Below the pieces are notes generated by a model. The model was not told where the DNA came from, did not search any database, and saw only the letters and a program-made list of their open reading frames with translations. This document shows positions 4,971 to 6,710 of a stretch of DNA of 6,710 bases, in pieces. Made by a program: the position numbers and the translations under genes. Within the stretch, counting starts at the first letter, position 1. The number at the start of each line of letters is the position of its first letter. Source of the stretch: Selenomonadaceae bacterium (GTDB lineage: Bacteria > Bacillota > Negativicutes > Selenomonadales > Selenomonadaceae); NCBI GenBank assembly GCA_016280345.1, contig JAEEGN010000173.1, positions 1 to 6,710 on the forward strand. Direction: 5' to 3'.

Positions 4971-4995
4971 TTCTTCAAAACTTCCTTCCTTGTTT

Positions 4996-6153
4996 TCATT
5001 TCGCGGGCGGTTCTTCGTCGAGCAGGAAGGCCCGGAACGCCACGTTGCCTACTTTCATGCCCGCCGGCGTGAGCCGCAGGGCGTCGCCGGCGTCCTCCAG
5101 CAGCCCCTTCGCCGTGAGGTCGGCGACGACCGGCGCGTACACGCGCTCCACCGGGCAGCCGAACTTTTCCTCGAACCGCGCTTTGCTCAGCCCTTGCGCC
5201 GTCCGCAGCGCCAGGAAGCAGAACTCTTCCATGCGGTTCTTTCGCGTGGAGGGGTTTTCCTCCCGGCTCGGGGACTGGCCGCTCCGGATGGCGGCGATGT
5301 ACTCGTCGATGGAGCGGAGGTTCTCGGTGCGCCGGTCCTCCCAGTAGGAATGGGCGGCGGCGCCGAAGCCGGCGTAGGGGACGTCGGTCCAGTAGCCGAG
5401 GTTGTGGCGGCTCACGAAATCGGAGCGGGCGAAGTTCGAAATCTCGTAGCGCTTGAATCCGTATGGGGGCAACGAATCCACCAGGTAGTCGTACATGGCC
5501 TCGGTTTCCTCGTCGCTGGGCAGCCCCAGCGTCCCCGCGGCCTGCGCTTTGGCGAAGGGCGTACCCGCCTCGATGGTCAGGCCGTAAACGGAGATATGCG
5601 TCACCGCCAGATCCATCGACGAACCGACGCTCCACTGGAGCTGGTCCATCGTCTGGCCCGGCAGGCCGTACATGAGGTCGAGGCTCACGTCCACGATCAG
5701 CGCCGCCCGGGCCCAGCGTACCGCGTCCTTGATGTCCTGCTCGGTGTGGATGCGGCCGATACGCTTCAACTGGTCGTCGTTGAAAGCCTGGGCGCCGATG
5801 GAAAGCCGCGTCGCTCCCATGGTCTGAAGGGCGGTGATGTATTCGAGGCTGATGGCGCCGGGATTCACCTCGACGGTGAACTCGAATGAATGCTCGAAGG
5901 GGATGTGGCCGCCGATGGTCTCGATGATCCGCTCCATAAGCGGGATGGGGAGCGCCGTGGGGGTGCCGCCGCCGATGTAGAGCGTCGATGCCGGCCCTTT
6001 GGCGGACAATGCCGGCGCCCGGTCCACGATTTCCCGGCAGAGGGCGTCGGTATAGGCCTCCATCACGTCCTCGCGCCCCGCCCAGGAGGGGAAGTCGCAG
6101 TACAGGCACTTCTGGCGGCAGAAGGGAATATGCACGTAAACGCCGTAGCTCAT
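4996..6153 (-). CDS. hemW: HemW, heme chaperone / radical SAM family
   Basis: Radical-SAM-fold protein related to oxygen-independent coproporphyrinogen III oxidase (HemN) that binds heme and delivers it to target proteins. With ATG at 6153 it has 385 residues, typical for HemW. The N-terminus VYVHIPFCRQKCLYCDF carries the 4Fe-4S cysteines Cys12, Cys16 and Cys19. Phe21 stands where true HemN has a fourth cysteine. GGGTP (61-65) is the SAM-binding loop. RHNLGYW (His250, Asn251, Tyr254, Trp255) is the HNxxYW motif characteristic of HemW, followed by GFGAAAHSY. These points favour HemW over HemN. An in-frame GTG at 6177 would add eight residues, but GGAAAGGA seven bases before ATG 6153 supports the shorter form. 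It lies 30 bp after hemL and 25 bp before a secreted protein gene, so an operon is likely. Databases often label it a coproporphyrinogen oxidase. Confidence 0.93.
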   Translation of the reverse strand: MSYGVYVHIPFCRQKCLYCDFPSWAGREDVMEAYTDALCREIVDRAPALSAKGPASTLYIGGGTPTALPIPLMERIIETIGGHIPFEHSFEFTVEVNPGAISLEYITALQTMGATRLSIGAQAFNDDQLKRIGRIHTEQDIKDAVRWARAALIVDVSLDLMYGLPGQTMDQLQWSVGSSMDLAVTHISVYGLTIEAGTPFAKAQAAGTLGLPSDEETEAMYDYLVDSLPPYGFKRYEISNFARSDFVSRHNLGYWTDVPYAGFGAAAHSYWEDRRTENLRSIDEYIAAIRSGQSPSREENPSTRKNRMEEFCFLALRTAQGLSKARFEEKFGCPVERVYAPVVADLTAKGLLEDAGDALRLTPAGMKVGNVAFRAFLLDEEPPAK

Positions 6154-6183
6154 TGGTATCGTCCTTTCCGGCCCCACGGCCCG

Positions 6184-6710
<527 letters not shown>

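Noticed and set aside
4828..5889. 353-codon plus-strand open frame overlapping hemW and the secreted protein gene
   Set aside because: It is antisense to hemW with all its catalytic and heme-binding motifs; its own translation shows no family signature and there is no ribosome site.
4967..6109. Second minus-strand frame of 380 codons within hemW
   Set aside because: It is a low-complexity Arg/Pro/Gly translation in an alternate frame of hemW.
6154..6177. GTG start for hemW at 6177
   Set aside because: It overlaps the Shine-Dalgarno of ATG 6153, and the eight extra residues precede the usual HemW N-terminus, which starts just before VYVHIPFC.

Overview
This GC-rich window looks like chromosomal DNA of an anaerobic, Gram-negative-type bacterium. 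The envelope is suggested by a Tat-type lipoprotein signal and two Sec signal peptides. The metabolism is suggested by flavodoxin-fold and carboxymuconolactone-decarboxylase-like (CMD) genes and the glutamate-1-semialdehyde route to tetrapyrroles. Negativicutes or Synergistota would fit, but no marker here settles the phylum. There are no tRNA or rRNA genes, CRISPR arrays or insertion sequences.

Left part (1-1122, all minus strand): a partly decayed redox cluster. In transcription order it holds an N-terminal scrap of a LysR regulator (1122 to about 940), a sigma70-like promoter with a 14-bp repeat (866-921), a frameshifted CMD-family gene (831-426), and a Tat/lipoprotein flavodoxin-like protein (387 to the window edge). 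The flavoprotein frame is interrupted by a single TGA exactly where a motif cysteine is expected. The frame stays open and recognisable beyond it, so it is either a selenocysteine codon or a nonsense mutation in a dying operon.

Middle (1123-4215, plus strand): a 215-bp regulatory gap with two T-N11-A palindromes, an intact LysR regulator (1338-2273), and a MATE multidrug/cation antiporter (2441-3817). The MATE promoter -10 box sits in the loop of an 18-bp inverted repeat whose 3' arm contains the Shine-Dalgarno. Next comes a 71-residue secreted Gly/Tyr/Cys protein (3948-4163) with its own promoter region, containing a tandem 10-bp repeat. A strong bidirectional terminator (4171-4215) separates it from the convergent genes.

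Right part (4290-6710, minus strand): an operon-like run hemL (C-terminal part, cut by the window end), hemW, and a secreted protein of unknown function. HemL makes 5-aminolevulinate, and HemW is a radical-SAM-family heme-binding protein/chaperone. The third gene follows hemW by 25 bp, so it is probably co-transcribed.

Best candidates for something new: the in-frame TGA in a UxxC context, the promoter-in-hairpin arrangement before the MATE gene, and the two unrecognised secreted proteins.
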